From positions 62,001 through 126,000 of the forward strand of contig JAHDIE010000005.1 in the NCBI GenBank assembly GCA_020630955.1: a stretch of DNA of 64,000 nt, read 5' to 3'. Shown here in pieces: positions 35,503 through 46,130 of this stretch. Within the stretch, counting starts at the first letter, position 1. Each line of letters begins with the position of its first letter. The position numbers and the translations under genes were made by a program. Under the pieces are notes generated by a model that did not search any database, had not been told where the DNA came from, and saw only the letters and a program-made list of their open reading frames with translations. Source of the DNA: Saprospiraceae bacterium (GTDB lineage: Bacteria; Bacteroidota; Bacteroidia; Chitinophagales; Saprospiraceae).

Positions 35503-36295
35503 TATTGAAGCAGAAATAACAAAGCCAGGGCCATCCTTACTCGCTGTTTCCATTGTTCCAAATAAAAATATGTTTTATGGATACCCACATGGATCAGCAA
35601 TGGATCATCCATCTGTTATTTTGGCAAATCAAATTCTAGATAAAACAATTGATTCAAAAGTTTTAGAATGTTCTTTAAAGGCTTGTACCATTAAATTCAA
35701 TAGTGCATTATCACTTTGCATTACAGGTGCAGATATGGATTGGACAATTGATCAGAAGCCAATTAAACGTTATACTAAAATTAATATTTCAACTGGTCAG
35801 GTTTTAAGTGGAGGATTTACAAAGTATGGTTTATGTTCTTACATTTCTTTTTCTAAAAACTTCAAAATTATTGATAGAACCAAATTAACATTTACGGAAG
35901 TAAAGCTAAAACCTCTTGAGAAAAATGTCGAGGTTACTGAATTAACAAGAAAGTCTTGGCTATTAATAAATAAAGGTCCTGAGTGGAATCTCTTAAGTCA
36001 GAATGGGAAAGAATCATTAATTAGCTATCACGCAGTCATCACACCCATGACCAGCAGAATGGGTGCATATTTAGATGGAGAATCCATCAGCTTAAAAACA
36101 AAGTTTCCAGAAAAAAGTGTTTGCACATTTCCTGGTGTAATACAACTTTTACCAGATGGAAAGCTCATTGTACTTAACCAAGACGCTCAGACAACCGGTG
36201 GCTATCCAAGAGTTGCTTATTTCGATAGTGATGATTTAGCAAGCTTTAATCAATATCAAATTGGGGAAAAAATAAAATGGAGATTGATCCAGTAA
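35495..36295 (+). CDS. pxpC: 5-oxoprolinase subunit C (KipA family)
   Basis: A 266-residue PxpC/KipA protein related to biotin-dependent carboxyltransferase domains. Family motifs: the N-terminal AEITKPGPSLLAV, a GGFTKYGLCSYISF segment, the SRMGAYLDGE turn and the catalytic-domain stretch VIQLLPDGKLIVLNQDAQTTGGYPRV. The size is shorter than the typical 290-330 residues but the conserved blocks are complete. Last gene of the operon; its stop codon lies inside a perfect terminator hairpin. Confidence 0.94.
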   Translation: MNNIEAEITKPGPSLLAVSIVPNKNMFYGYPHGSAMDHPSVILANQILDKTIDSKVLECSLKACTIKFNSALSLCITGADMDWTIDQKPIKRYTKINISTGQVLSGGFTKYGLCSYISFSKNFKIIDRTKLTFTEVKLKPLEKNVEVTELTRKSWLLINKGPEWNLLSQNGKESLISYHAVITPMTSRMGAYLDGESISLKTKFPEKSVCTFPGVIQLLPDGKLIVLNQDAQTTGGYPRVAYFDSDDLASFNQYQIGEKIKWRLIQ

Positions 36296-36309
36296 TCAAT
36301 CTCCATTTT
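36274..36309 (+). terminator. Intrinsic terminator overlapping the pxpC stop codon
   Basis: Perfect 15-bp stem (AAAATGGAGATTGAT / ATCAATCTCCATTTT, 6-base loop) followed by T residues. The left arm lies in the last codons of pxpC, and the stop codon TAA lies in the loop and the start of the right arm. Confidence 0.9.
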
Positions 36310-36330
36310 TAGTCTTGAAAGATTTATATA

Positions 36331-39300
36331 TTAATCAACAATTAATAATCTTTTAGTCATACTTTGGTTTTGATATGATAAATGAACAAAATAGATCCCA
36401 TTACTAAAACTACTTACATCTATTGTTCGAGATCCATTTATCACAGAATCATAAACAACTACCCCAACTGCATTTACTATTTCTAAATCTAAATCATGTA
36501 TTTGATTTAAATTCAATTCTAGATTTACAATATCCTGAGTTGGGTTTGGAGAGATGATAAAGTTCTCAACAATATCAATCTTTGATAAGGAGGTAATTTC
36601 TCCCACTTCAAATTCTTCAACAATAACACAACCCAATTCATCTGTTGTGGTTAGTGAATAAATACCAGGAGCCAATCCAGAAATGCTTGTTCCCGTTTCA
36701 CCGGTACTCCAAGAATAAGTATATGGACCTGTACCACCTTCAGTTGTTTCAATAGAAATACTTCCATCATTATTTCCTGCTGAAGCATCAGTTATTTGTT
36801 CATAATTATCCATTTCGGTTGGTTCTAAAACAGTTGCCATTACCATAACAATGTCTCCATTGCTATCCTGAACTTCAATATTGTAATCACCAGCTGATAA
36901 TCCAATTAGAGTTTCAGAAGATCCTACATCAGGATCGGAGACTATGGTATAAGGAGCCAATCCCCCATTAATTATAATTTCTATTGCTCCATCTGCTTGA
37001 CCAAAACAAGTAACTTCACTGATATTTAAACTTACTGTCAAGGCGTTTGATACGGACAATGTTTCACAGTTTGAATTAGATCCGCAATCATTCGAAACTG
37101 TCAAGCATGCGGTATAAGTTCCAGGCACTTCATAAGTATGTGTTGGATTTGCTTCAGTTGATGTGTTACCATCTCCAAAGTCCCATAAATAGCTATCGAC
37201 GTCACCCAAACTTTGGTTTTCGAAAACTATGGTAAAATTATCTGGATTAGTTGCAAAAGCTGATGTGGGTAAAGCACTATCATCTTGAGCTACTATTACC
37301 TCGGCTGTTCCAATACATCCATTGGCTGATATTGCAGTACAGCTATACGTGCCTGCCAAACTAGTGACTATAGAGCTTCCTTGACCAATCAAGTTACCTT
37401 GCTCATCATACCAAATAATATCTGTCCCGGATGTTGTTGCATTTAAGCTTACTGAAGCATTATTACAGTCTAAAATAGCCGGAATGGCAATATCTATTGC
37501 AGGTGAAATATCATTGATGATTGTCGTTTGGGAATAAACTGTACAGCTAACATCATTGGTAACTGAAACAGTTACTAATCCCTCCATTGACACATCAATA
37601 CATGCAGTATTTCCTAAAATTTGTCCATTTTCATGTATCCATTCATAGCTGTGAGAAGGAAGATCTTCCGTACAAAGCGTTGTAGACCCACTATCGCATA
37701 CCAATTCTTCTCCTGTAATTTCAGAATTTGGTGCTGAAAGCATAGTAACGATTACTTCTGTTGAGCTTAAACATCCTGCATCATTGAATACCGTTGCTTG
37801 GTAATTTCCAGCATCAGTGACTGAGACACAATTTGTGGTTGCAAAACCTTGTCCATTATTTGACCATTCTATAGTTTCATTAGCTTGAACATCTACACAT
37901 AGAACACTAGAAGCTCCAGGACAAATTTCTGTATCCCCGGTAACCACTGAATTTGGTGATGGGCTCAAGGTAGTTTGTACTGATTGTGAAGAACTACATC
38001 CAGTTATTGGATCGGTGATTGTAGCAACAACTGTGGATGAAGTCGAAACAGACAAACAATTACTACTTTCCGTCACTGGAACTCCATCAACATTCCAGCT
38101 AATCACATAGCCTGGTTCAGTAGTAACGCAAACATTTACACTTGACCCTTCGCAAAACATAGTTGCACCATCAATTGTTGCAGTTGGTATATTTCCATTT
38201 GATGGTACTACAACAGCAGAACTTGCGCTACAACCGTTGGCTGTGTTTGTAATTACAAGAGAATAGGTTCCTCCTGCTCCAACAGTGACATTGATTCCAG
38301 TTGGATCTGAAAGAATAGAGCCATCTGTAGTAGACCACAAATAAGTAATATCACTTCCTTCCGACGATCCTACACCTGAGAGTGTGGCCGTGGTATTTGC
38401 ACAATCTATCGTATTTGAATATGAACTGGAAGCAGTGGGTATTTCATTATCTACAAGAACTGTAACTTCATCTACACCGGTACATCCAGTATTCGCATCA
38501 AATACTTCTAAAGTAAATAAACCACCGGTTGAGGTAGTTATGGTCGCACCCGAACCTGCTGGATTTCCTGAAGCGTCAAACCAATTATATTCTATGTTTG
38601 AACCAGTTGCTGATCCAGAAGACATTAAAGTTATGGTTGGAATTAGACAAGTAATATCACCACTAGCTGATGAGTTTGCCACTGGAGGGTCAATTGCATC
38701 TATGGCAAAAGCTTCTACGATCTCACAGTCATTAATATCTGAAATTGTTACTTCATAATCTCCTGGCTCAAGCTCTATTTCATTGAAAGTTGTTGAAAAA
38801 CCATCAAATTCATAAACATACGTTCCAGAACCACCTGATGCATCAATATAAACATTACCTGTTTCATTACACCCTGCATCTTCAACTTCGAAAATAACTT
38901 CTAATGGTTGAGGTTGATCAACAAAAAAATGAGTTTCCGACGTACATCCGTTATTAACATCAGTAACAGTTACCCAATAATCACCACTTGCTAAATCAAA
39001 TATAGTTGATCCAGACTGCCCATCACTCCACTCGTAGTCGAACTCACCAGAACCTCCAAAAGCCTCAACTTCCAATGTTCCCGAAAAATCCTCGTAACAA
39101 AGAAGATCATTAGCTTCTAATAGCTCTAAATCATGTGCATCTCCATCCGGCACATCTATAGGTCCAATTACGGTTTCAAAATTATTCTCATCGGTAATGG
39201 TAACATAAAATTCTTCACCGTATACCTCATAAAGATCTTCAGTAGTTTCTCCATTAGACCATTCATATTCAAGTTCTCCAAATCCACCTCCTGGTGTAAT

Positions 39301-39888
39301 ATCTACATTAAAAACACATCCTTCTTCTATGATTTCATATGTAGTATTAGCCAATAAAAAAGAACCTACTAAATAAGATTCCCATTCATTAAAACCAGCT
39401 TGGCCGATTTCGTAAACCTCTCCGTTTGGAGCAACACCATATAGTGTTGGCCAGTATGCAATATTATAATCGGAGGCCAATTCATCGGCTAAGTTTGCTG
39501 GAGGATTCAGTATTGGATAACTAACGTTTGTCCAATCCCCAACAGTTCCACCAATACATCCTGGATCATCCTCAATACAATTTTGAGAAGTATCACCATC
39601 CGCTTCAACCATAAATACCATGATCTGATCGGTCCCATCTGGACCAAATTCATCATATAAGTCGTCTAGTGTCCCAGAATTATGATAATTCCAGCAAGGT
39701 CCACACCAAGTAGCACTAAAATCAAGAACTACAGATTTTCCTTCATCTAGATAATCATACAAGTTGTGGGTATTTCCCCATTGCCAATCATCTACGGTAA
39801 AATCAGGGGCTATAGAACCATCAGCCAATTGTGCATGCACGGATACAGCAAAAAATAAAATAAAATTTAGGGCAATTAATCGTTTCAT
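36331..39888 (-). CDS. Giant secreted thioredoxin-fold protein with adhesin-like repeats and T9SS sorting domain
   Basis: A 1185-residue extracellular protein. Signal peptide 1-19; a redoxin/thioredoxin domain (about 25-180) with an intact active site WCGPC (61-65) and the cis-Pro region AYWPTLYGV; SprB-type repeats (about 215-400); about seven Ig-like or PKD-like modules of around 80 residues, each with pairs of Cys; a PKD domain with YLWDFGDGNTS near residue 880; another SprB-like repeat pair to 1090; and a T9SS type A sorting domain (FIISPNPTQD, ending KRLLIVD). The domain order suggests a thiol-disulfide enzyme tethered to or released from the cell surface by a Cys-rich stalk. Transcribed on its own; a 159-bp gap separates it from the macroglobulin gene. 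Confidence 0.9.
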   Translation of the reverse strand: MKRLIALNFILFFAVSVHAQLADGSIAPDFTVDDWQWGNTHNLYDYLDEGKSVVLDFSATWCGPCWNYHNSGTLDDLYDEFGPDGTDQIMVFMVEADGDTSQNCIEDDPGCIGGTVGDWTNVSYPILNPPANLADELASDYNIAYWPTLYGVAPNGEVYEIGQAGFNEWESYLVGSFLLANTTYEIIEEGCVFNVDITPGGGFGELEYEWSNGETTEDLYEVYGEEFYVTITDENNFETVIGPIDVPDGDAHDLELLEANDLLCYEDFSGTLEVEAFGGSGEFDYEWSDGQSGSTIFDLASGDYWVTVTDVNNGCTSETHFFVDQPQPLEVIFEVEDAGCNETGNVYIDASGGSGTYVYEFDGFSTTFNEIELEPGDYEVTISDINDCEIVEAFAIDAIDPPVANSSASGDITCLIPTITLMSSGSATGSNIEYNWFDASGNPAGSGATITTSTGGLFTLEVFDANTGCTGVDEVTVLVDNEIPTASSSYSNTIDCANTTATLSGVGSSEGSDITYLWSTTDGSILSDPTGINVTVGAGGTYSLVITNTANGCSASSAVVVPSNGNIPTATIDGATMFCEGSSVNVCVTTEPGYVISWNVDGVPVTESSNCLSVSTSSTVVATITDPITGCSSSQSVQTTLSPSPNSVVTGDTEICPGASSVLCVDVQANETIEWSNNGQGFATTNCVSVTDAGNYQATVFNDAGCLSSTEVIVTMLSAPNSEITGEELVCDSGSTTLCTEDLPSHSYEWIHENGQILGNTACIDVSMEGLVTVSVTNDVSCTVYSQTTIINDISPAIDIAIPAILDCNNASVSLNATTSGTDIIWYDEQGNLIGQGSSIVTSLAGTYSCTAISANGCIGTAEVIVAQDDSALPTSAFATNPDNFTIVFENQSLGDVDSYLWDFGDGNTSTEANPTHTYEVPGTYTACLTVSNDCGSNSNCETLSVSNALTVSLNISEVTCFGQADGAIEIIINGGLAPYTIVSDPDVGSSETLIGLSAGDYNIEVQDSNGDIVMVMATVLEPTEMDNYEQITDASAGNNDGSISIETTEGGTGPYTYSWSTGETGTSISGLAPGIYSLTTTDELGCVIVEEFEVGEITSLSKIDIVENFIISPNPTQDIVNLELNLNQIHDLDLEIVNAVGVVVYDSVINGSRTIDVSSFSNGIYFVHLSYQNQSMTKRLLIVD

Positions 39889-40047
39889 ATTTGTATTGGT
39901 ATATGCGCTAAACTACAAATATTATTCTTAATAGATATGTTAAGAACTAACAAAATTTAGTGCTCCATTTAATTTGCATTCAATAATGTCAAAATGTTGC
40001 ATTTCACTTTTTATAAATAAACAATAAGCAAAAAATTTAACTTAAAG

Positions 40048-43000
40048 TTAATTTTTAATTTGATATCTATTACCTATTGAATGACTTGAAAAACTTGGAG
40101 CATATAGACATTCTGCTAATGTAATTCCATTGCTAAAATCTCCTTTATGAGTTGCTCGCAATTTATATTCAAAAACATATGTGCCTCTATTCAATCTTTC
40201 GAAGAAAAAATCTGTAAAACGATCTTTGGTCGATTCATAATACCAAAGTCCATCTTGCGCTTTATATTGACTTAAAGTATTCAAAGGTTCAAATCCTGCA
40301 GCTCTCATGTCTTGCATATGAACATAGTCTAAATCTCTATCGGTTCTAAGTTCAATTCTTACAATAATCATATCTCCTTGTTGCAGAGAATCTCCTTCAC
40401 TTAATTCTTTTATAAAAGATCCAGAATCTGTAGTTTCTTCAACAAATACCTTCTTTGAAATTCTAAATGGGTTTTCTTGAGCACTTTTGATTTCATCTAG
40501 GTCTTGCCAATATTGCCAATACGCTGACCCCCAAATTAAATGATCGTTTTCGTTTTTAAGCTTTATTGTCCCAAACTTTTTATCGATTAATTCGGGACTA
40601 AAATCTAATTGAAAGTGACCTGTTCCTGCTTCAGCATTCGTTATGGTTTGCTTCTCTCCACCGACCCAAACATCAATAATCTTGTTCTCATGAATCCAAT
40701 TTGGGGAGGAATGAACAAGTGAATAAATAGCCATGACAGTAGATTTTGATGTTGGCCAATGAGTCGTTTGTTTTTTTGTTAAAAGCCATTTTTTCAATTC
40801 ATCGACAAATGCTCTTTCTTCCCCCACTTCTTCAAAATACTCGATCATAGCAGCTTGTTGTTCAATTGCAAGATTGTTCCAACTATAAGCGTTATTTAGC
40901 TTCCAATATGAACCCAGTGATTCATTTCTAATTACTCTTTCTAAAAGAGAGGCTTTGATTATATCATTCAAATGCAATTCTCCAGCTCTTAGGTGAGATA
41001 TGGCTATCATTGCCTGCATATATGGTGAATAATTTTGCCAATTATCTTTAAAAGATTTCCTAAAATAGGCTTTTGCCAAATCACCAATATCTCCAAATAG
41101 CTTCTTGTGATACATTGAATTGAGATAACTATAATGAATTATTATTGGTGATAAATACTTATTTTTCAAGTCACCTTTTAAGTTTTTCTTATAGTACTCA
41201 CTAACTCGTGCATCAACATATTGCATTCCTCGTTCAATCACTTGATCCATTTTTTGATTTTTTTCAAGGATGCCTAAGTATTTTAGCTTCAACAATAACT
41301 CTAGAACATACTGGGTAACGTGCCAGGAATCTCTTCCACCTGACCTCCATGAAAAACCACCATTAGGTCCTTGTCTACTCATTAAATGTTCGATATTTTC
41401 AAACTGTTGATTGCTGAGCATATTTAGATCAAATAGCAAAGCTAAATCCCTTCTTTGTTGTTCTTCCGTTTGCGAATTTCGAATCCATGGTGTTTCTTTT
41501 AATGCAATAGATTTCAAATCTTTATTTTTACTCAACTCGCTTTGCAACGCAGTTGGGTCGTTTTTCCATTTATCAAAAACAACCTTTATTTTAGGATATT
41601 TATTGATAATTGATTGAGCCATTGAATTACCAAATAATTGATCTACAATATTCATGGTATTATCATTGTCAATATTTTTCAAAAATGGAATTGCCTTAAT
41701 CGCAAACCAAATTGGGTTGTTTGTAAATTCCAATTGGTAATGATGAGTTTTTAATTTTTTAGAATCAATATTGTCCAATAGATGATCAAATTCAAATACT
41801 GTTTCGGAATTTGGATTTAGCAGCATACTTTTGGTTGAGGTGATAAGCTTCCTATTTGTCAAAACGGGTAACATATTCTGTTCTCCATCATAATGGTTTC
41901 CTGATTTGGCGAATACTTTTATAATTACTGGGGCATTAAATTCCTCTGAAACGCTTAATGTCCATTCAACAATTTTACTCTCATTGATTTCTAGGCTCAG
42001 TACCTCCTGGTTTGATTTAATCTTTATCAGAGAGTCTACCGCCAACCCGCTAATAGCATCAATAATTTCAATATTGGTCTCAGCAATTAAGGATGATTCT
42101 GATAAGTTACTAACCTTTGCAGAAAATGATATTTGATCTCCTGCTCGCAAAAATCTAGGCATATTTGCTTGAATTAATACATCCTTTGTTGTGATTAAAG
42201 ATCTTTCATCAAGACCAAATTGCAGTTCTTTATTATGTGCGAAACTTAACAATTTCCATCTCGTAATTGCTTCTTTCATTTTAAATCTATAGCTTAATTC
42301 TCCTCTGCTATCTGTTACAAGCGAAGGAAAGAAAAAAACTGTTTCATCTAAGTTTTCTCTGATTGGAGGCGATGTACTTTTAGATGGATTCTTGATTTCT
42401 CTTTCCTCAGTTAAATTCTCTAATCGCATATCAGATTCAAGGCTTTCCTCTTTTGATGACATATCCATCATCGGTGCACTAGAAATTGTTTCACCGTCCA
42501 TGGCATAATTTTTTAACTTGGCTCTTCCTCCTCTAACTGATATTCCTGAGGATTGTGAAGTCATCATCAAATGTCCACCAAAATGATCTGAATATAAAAT
42601 TCGCGGAAATAGTACTTGATACCAATGATAATATCGTTCATTAGTGTATTCACTTAACTGAGTAGAATGCATAATTCCAAAACTATTTACATTTGAGGAA
42701 TAGAAATTGGAATAAATAGGAAAATTGAAACCAGTCCATGTATTTTTTACAAAGGAGTCTAGAGATTCATCATACATAGCCAAAGTCATTTGAATACTTT
42801 GGGTTGGATTTTTAATTTTAATGGCAAACTCTTCATCTCTCCCTGGCTTAATTTTATCCCTAAAACTGACATATTCAATTTCCAATTTTTTATGCTCCCA
42901 TGGAACTTTGATCGCGCGATTTGTTTGATATACTCTATTGTGTTTAAAGCTAATCCCTTTTAAAATCATATTGCCATAGGAATCATTTGAAACTTTAACT

Positions 43001-46000
43001 TGATTTACGGTAAAAGCTTCAATCCAACTTTGGGATTTCAATTTTCCTTTTTCATAAAGACTATAAAAAATGTTTTGATCATCAAAATTACCAACAAAAG
43101 AATAGTCAACCAGATCATCAGGCTTATAAGTATCTATACCGCCAATAATTTTCAACTCTGGGCTACCTACAATCTTCTCATTAAAAATCTGAAAGTATGT
43201 TTTATAATCCAACACTTCGTCATCGATTTGAAATTTCACCATATATTGACCAACAGGCAATTCTCCTAATTCTATCTGTGATTCCTGACCAGTATCAAAC
43301 ACAATTGTCTTAACTGGGGTCATTTCTTTTTGCTGTAATGGATGCTCATTGATACTATAAAGATCATAAGGAAACAAAGTTCTATAATTACTGCTGTCCA
43401 ATTTTTGAAATTCGGGATAATCCCACAACTTTTCTCGAAATTCATCAACGACCGATTCAACTTTTGATAGGATCAATGTTCCTTTTTTATCAATTTCTTG
43501 GTTATCAAAGTTTTTTACTGTAATCTCAATATTGGCATTTTCACCTTTCGGCAAATATTCAATTGTTTTTGTTTCTAACAAATAAGCTTTATCATTTAAA
43601 TTGTATTGTTTATTAATTGAGTGAGTTTCGCCACCTAAATCGACAACCTCTAGAATGAGATTAAAATAATATGAGGGAAGAATATTGTTTTCTCCTGTTT
43701 CATCTTTATCCATTGAGGCAATAAATTCCAATGAAATTAGCCCATCTTTGCCTACAAAACCAGAGCCATTTTTTATCTGTGTTCTAGCTCTTTGTGGTAA
43801 AGGAGAAAATCCGCAATAGAAATACTGCTTATACCTTGGCCAATAAGATTGTCTGTATACTGTGTAATTATACTTTGCACCTTCCATTGATATCCCAGCA
43901 AAAGATTTTGCAATGGCATTTACAACGATAGAATCTCCTAGCTTGTATTCTTTATTAGAATCCACAAATTCAGGTTGAAACTTCGGTCTTTTATATTCTT
44001 CAACTCTAATTGATTTTCTTGAACTTCTGTTTAATGTTTCAATGGTAAAATTTCCATTAAGCCCAGTATTGGGCAGAACAAAAGTCCCGTAAAAACTTCC
44101 AAACTCGTCAGTTTTTATGGTTTGTGATTCAAGCTCTTGATAATTGGCATCTCTTAAAAGGACGTTTAATTCTTTGTTAATATCGAGATTTGATAATTGC
44201 CCTCCCTTTTTGTTTAATAATATTCCTTTATAGTGCACTATTTGGCCTGGTCGATAAATTGCTCTATCCGTAAACCATACTATTTCTTGGCGGTCAGTAT
44301 ATGATTGTTCTGGACTTAAATAGGCATTTTCATTGTCAAGCTGAAGGAAATCTTTGTTATTACTTATTCTGAAACTTAATTGATTCCTTGCATTTTTTTC
44401 ATTGGTAATTAATTCGAAAATTCCATGATCATTTGTTATTCCTTCAACCAATAACTTTTGTTCATTCCTTCTTTCAAGTCGATTGTAGTGGTTGTAAAAT
44501 ACTTGAACATCAACCTGTCCTTGAGGAATTCCTTGATTCCGATCAACGACCAAAAGACGATTGTATCCATTCGAACTTGAAAAATCATAAGCTAAATCAG
44601 AGACATGCAATCTACTGCCATTTATATAGCTGGAAGTGATCATAGCGTTCCCATCATAAGCCAAAATCATATATTGACCTATTGGCAAAGGAGGTACTAC
44701 AAGTTCAATACTATGTAACACATGATCTTCACCAGAAGGCAATTCTTCTTCCCATTCTACAACAGCGTCCAAGTTTCTAATTTTCAAGTATTTATCCTGA
44801 ATATTTTGTCTGTTCAATTTTAAAAATTCAGCATTTGAAAATTTAATAATTTTAAAATTTAATTTGGAAAGATTTCGATAGGTTAGATAAAGTAATGCTT
44901 CTTGATCAGATGGTATTACTTTTTCATTGATAAAATGCAGTTCTTTTTTGTTAATCATCTGCATTGCACTTAATGCCGAATTTCTAAATTCTTTAACTTT
45001 GCTTTTTTGAAGTTTTCCAGCTAAAGTTATTGCTGCTTGAAGATTTTTTAATTTATTTTTATCCTTAAATTTTCCAGCCTTATCAAATGGGAGTTCTTCC
45101 ATTAATAAGTTAAGAATTTCCATTTCCACCAATTCTAAATTTTGATCTATGGATATTTCTTTCATGAGTTCCTGCAAAGCATCTTTGTACTTTGTCTTAC
45201 CATCTGAAATAGCAGAATGCGACTTCATAAATCGAAGTCTTTCAACGTTAATTTTTAAATAATTAAATTCAGACTTAAGAGTGTATGTTTTTAATAGATT
45301 TTGAAATAGAACTGCTATAAAATGAAGTTTTGAGAAAGCTCCTTGGTTTTCAAACTCGATGCTAAGATAATCCTCTAAGTTTCCAAACAAATTATGATGA
45401 TTTAATATAAAATCATTATTAGTTTCTGTTACGAAATGATTAGTATTGTTGAAGTGTCTCACTACATCCATGCATAAGATTAAATACAAGTCTGCCTCTT
45501 TGTAGAGATATTCATGCTGATCAATAAGAATATCTTGCACCTCATCAATCTTTATTTTTTTTAATTCCTTTTCAAACTGAATCGACGCTAAAAAGTAGTT
45601 ATTTGATTTATCTATTAGTTTTCCAACAGAATATGTTTGAATATCTCCATCAATTTCATCCTGAATGCTTGATCTATTTTGTATTCTCCATCCATTGACA
45701 TTAAGATATTGATTGTATTCTTTAGCAATTAGATTGGCCAGAAGTGATTTCACCACCAGATCTTTCTCTTTTTTATAATAGTTTTCAAATCTCTTGATCG
45801 AAGTCACCAAATGATCTTCTTCAATTTCATTTTGAAGCTTGCTTAGAAACATCAAAGATTTTACAATCTGATCTTTATCACTTTTTTGCCTAGCTTGGTC
45901 ATATATTTGATCTACAATGGTTTTAGCAGAAACTGGTTTGCCAGCTTCGATCAATTTATTGACTTCTTTCCACTGTTTATCTTGAGATATTAGCATATTT

Positions 46001-46044
46001 GGTATCAAGATTAAGGACACTAACAAAAAAATAATCCTGTTCAT
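40048..46044 (-). CDS. Alpha-2-macroglobulin family protein without thioester
   Basis: A 1998-residue exported protein (signal peptide about 1-20). Residues 20-550 are mostly helical and may form a lineage-specific N-terminal region. MG2/MG3 domains begin near residue 595 (TDRAIYRPGQIVHYKGI), the alpha-2-macroglobulin core with the bait-like, Gly- and Ser-rich segment is near 1160-1240 (SQSSGISVRGGR), followed by the domain with FPSLVTDSRGELSYRFKM and the helical thioester-domain toroid with GGFSWRSGGRDSWHVTQY. Where a thioester would give CxEQ, this protein has NIVDQLFGN (near 1465), so the Cys is replaced and covalent trapping is not possible. Such non-thioester bacterial homologues are often tethered in the periplasm; no lipobox is seen here. 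Confidence 0.85.
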   Translation of the reverse strand: MNRIIFLLVSLILIPNMLISQDKQWKEVNKLIEAGKPVSAKTIVDQIYDQARQKSDKDQIVKSLMFLSKLQNEIEEDHLVTSIKRFENYYKKEKDLVVKSLLANLIAKEYNQYLNVNGWRIQNRSSIQDEIDGDIQTYSVGKLIDKSNNYFLASIQFEKELKKIKIDEVQDILIDQHEYLYKEADLYLILCMDVVRHFNNTNHFVTETNNDFILNHHNLFGNLEDYLSIEFENQGAFSKLHFIAVLFQNLLKTYTLKSEFNYLKINVERLRFMKSHSAISDGKTKYKDALQELMKEISIDQNLELVEMEILNLLMEELPFDKAGKFKDKNKLKNLQAAITLAGKLQKSKVKEFRNSALSAMQMINKKELHFINEKVIPSDQEALLYLTYRNLSKLNFKIIKFSNAEFLKLNRQNIQDKYLKIRNLDAVVEWEEELPSGEDHVLHSIELVVPPLPIGQYMILAYDGNAMITSSYINGSRLHVSDLAYDFSSSNGYNRLLVVDRNQGIPQGQVDVQVFYNHYNRLERRNEQKLLVEGITNDHGIFELITNEKNARNQLSFRISNNKDFLQLDNENAYLSPEQSYTDRQEIVWFTDRAIYRPGQIVHYKGILLNKKGGQLSNLDINKELNVLLRDANYQELESQTIKTDEFGSFYGTFVLPNTGLNGNFTIETLNRSSRKSIRVEEYKRPKFQPEFVDSNKEYKLGDSIVVNAIAKSFAGISMEGAKYNYTVYRQSYWPRYKQYFYCGFSPLPQRARTQIKNGSGFVGKDGLISLEFIASMDKDETGENNILPSYYFNLILEVVDLGGETHSINKQYNLNDKAYLLETKTIEYLPKGENANIEITVKNFDNQEIDKKGTLILSKVESVVDEFREKLWDYPEFQKLDSSNYRTLFPYDLYSINEHPLQQKEMTPVKTIVFDTGQESQIELGELPVGQYMVKFQIDDEVLDYKTYFQIFNEKIVGSPELKIIGGIDTYKPDDLVDYSFVGNFDDQNIFYSLYEKGKLKSQSWIEAFTVNQVKVSNDSYGNMILKGISFKHNRVYQTNRAIKVPWEHKKLEIEYVSFRDKIKPGRDEEFAIKIKNPTQSIQMTLAMYDESLDSFVKNTWTGFNFPIYSNFYSSNVNSFGIMHSTQLSEYTNERYYHWYQVLFPRILYSDHFGGHLMMTSQSSGISVRGGRAKLKNYAMDGETISSAPMMDMSSKEESLESDMRLENLTEEREIKNPSKSTSPPIRENLDETVFFFPSLVTDSRGELSYRFKMKEAITRWKLLSFAHNKELQFGLDERSLITTKDVLIQANMPRFLRAGDQISFSAKVSNLSESSLIAETNIEIIDAISGLAVDSLIKIKSNQEVLSLEINESKIVEWTLSVSEEFNAPVIIKVFAKSGNHYDGEQNMLPVLTNRKLITSTKSMLLNPNSETVFEFDHLLDNIDSKKLKTHHYQLEFTNNPIWFAIKAIPFLKNIDNDNTMNIVDQLFGNSMAQSIINKYPKIKVVFDKWKNDPTALQSELSKNKDLKSIALKETPWIRNSQTEEQQRRDLALLFDLNMLSNQQFENIEHLMSRQGPNGGFSWRSGGRDSWHVTQYVLELLLKLKYLGILEKNQKMDQVIERGMQYVDARVSEYYKKNLKGDLKNKYLSPIIIHYSYLNSMYHKKLFGDIGDLAKAYFRKSFKDNWQNYSPYMQAMIAISHLRAGELHLNDIIKASLLERVIRNESLGSYWKLNNAYSWNNLAIEQQAAMIEYFEEVGEERAFVDELKKWLLTKKQTTHWPTSKSTVMAIYSLVHSSPNWIHENKIIDVWVGGEKQTITNAEAGTGHFQLDFSPELIDKKFGTIKLKNENDHLIWGSAYWQYWQDLDEIKSAQENPFRISKKVFVEETTDSGSFIKELSEGDSLQQGDMIIVRIELRTDRDLDYVHMQDMRAAGFEPLNTLSQYKAQDGLWYYESTKDRFTDFFFERLNRGTYVFEYKLRATHKGDFSNGITLAECLYAPSFSSHSIGNRYQIKN

Positions 46045-46130
46045 ATAAATGTGATTTTACAGTATGATGCATTACTTGTTTCAATTACATAATTTTATAG
46101 ATCAATTTTCATTGCGATTGATTTTTTACA

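Noticed and set aside
38384-38758. A 124-codon open frame on the plus strand inside the 36331-39888 gene
   Set aside because: It lies fully antisense to the repeat region of a clear secreted protein; it reads as an unstructured shadow frame without a start signal or family features.
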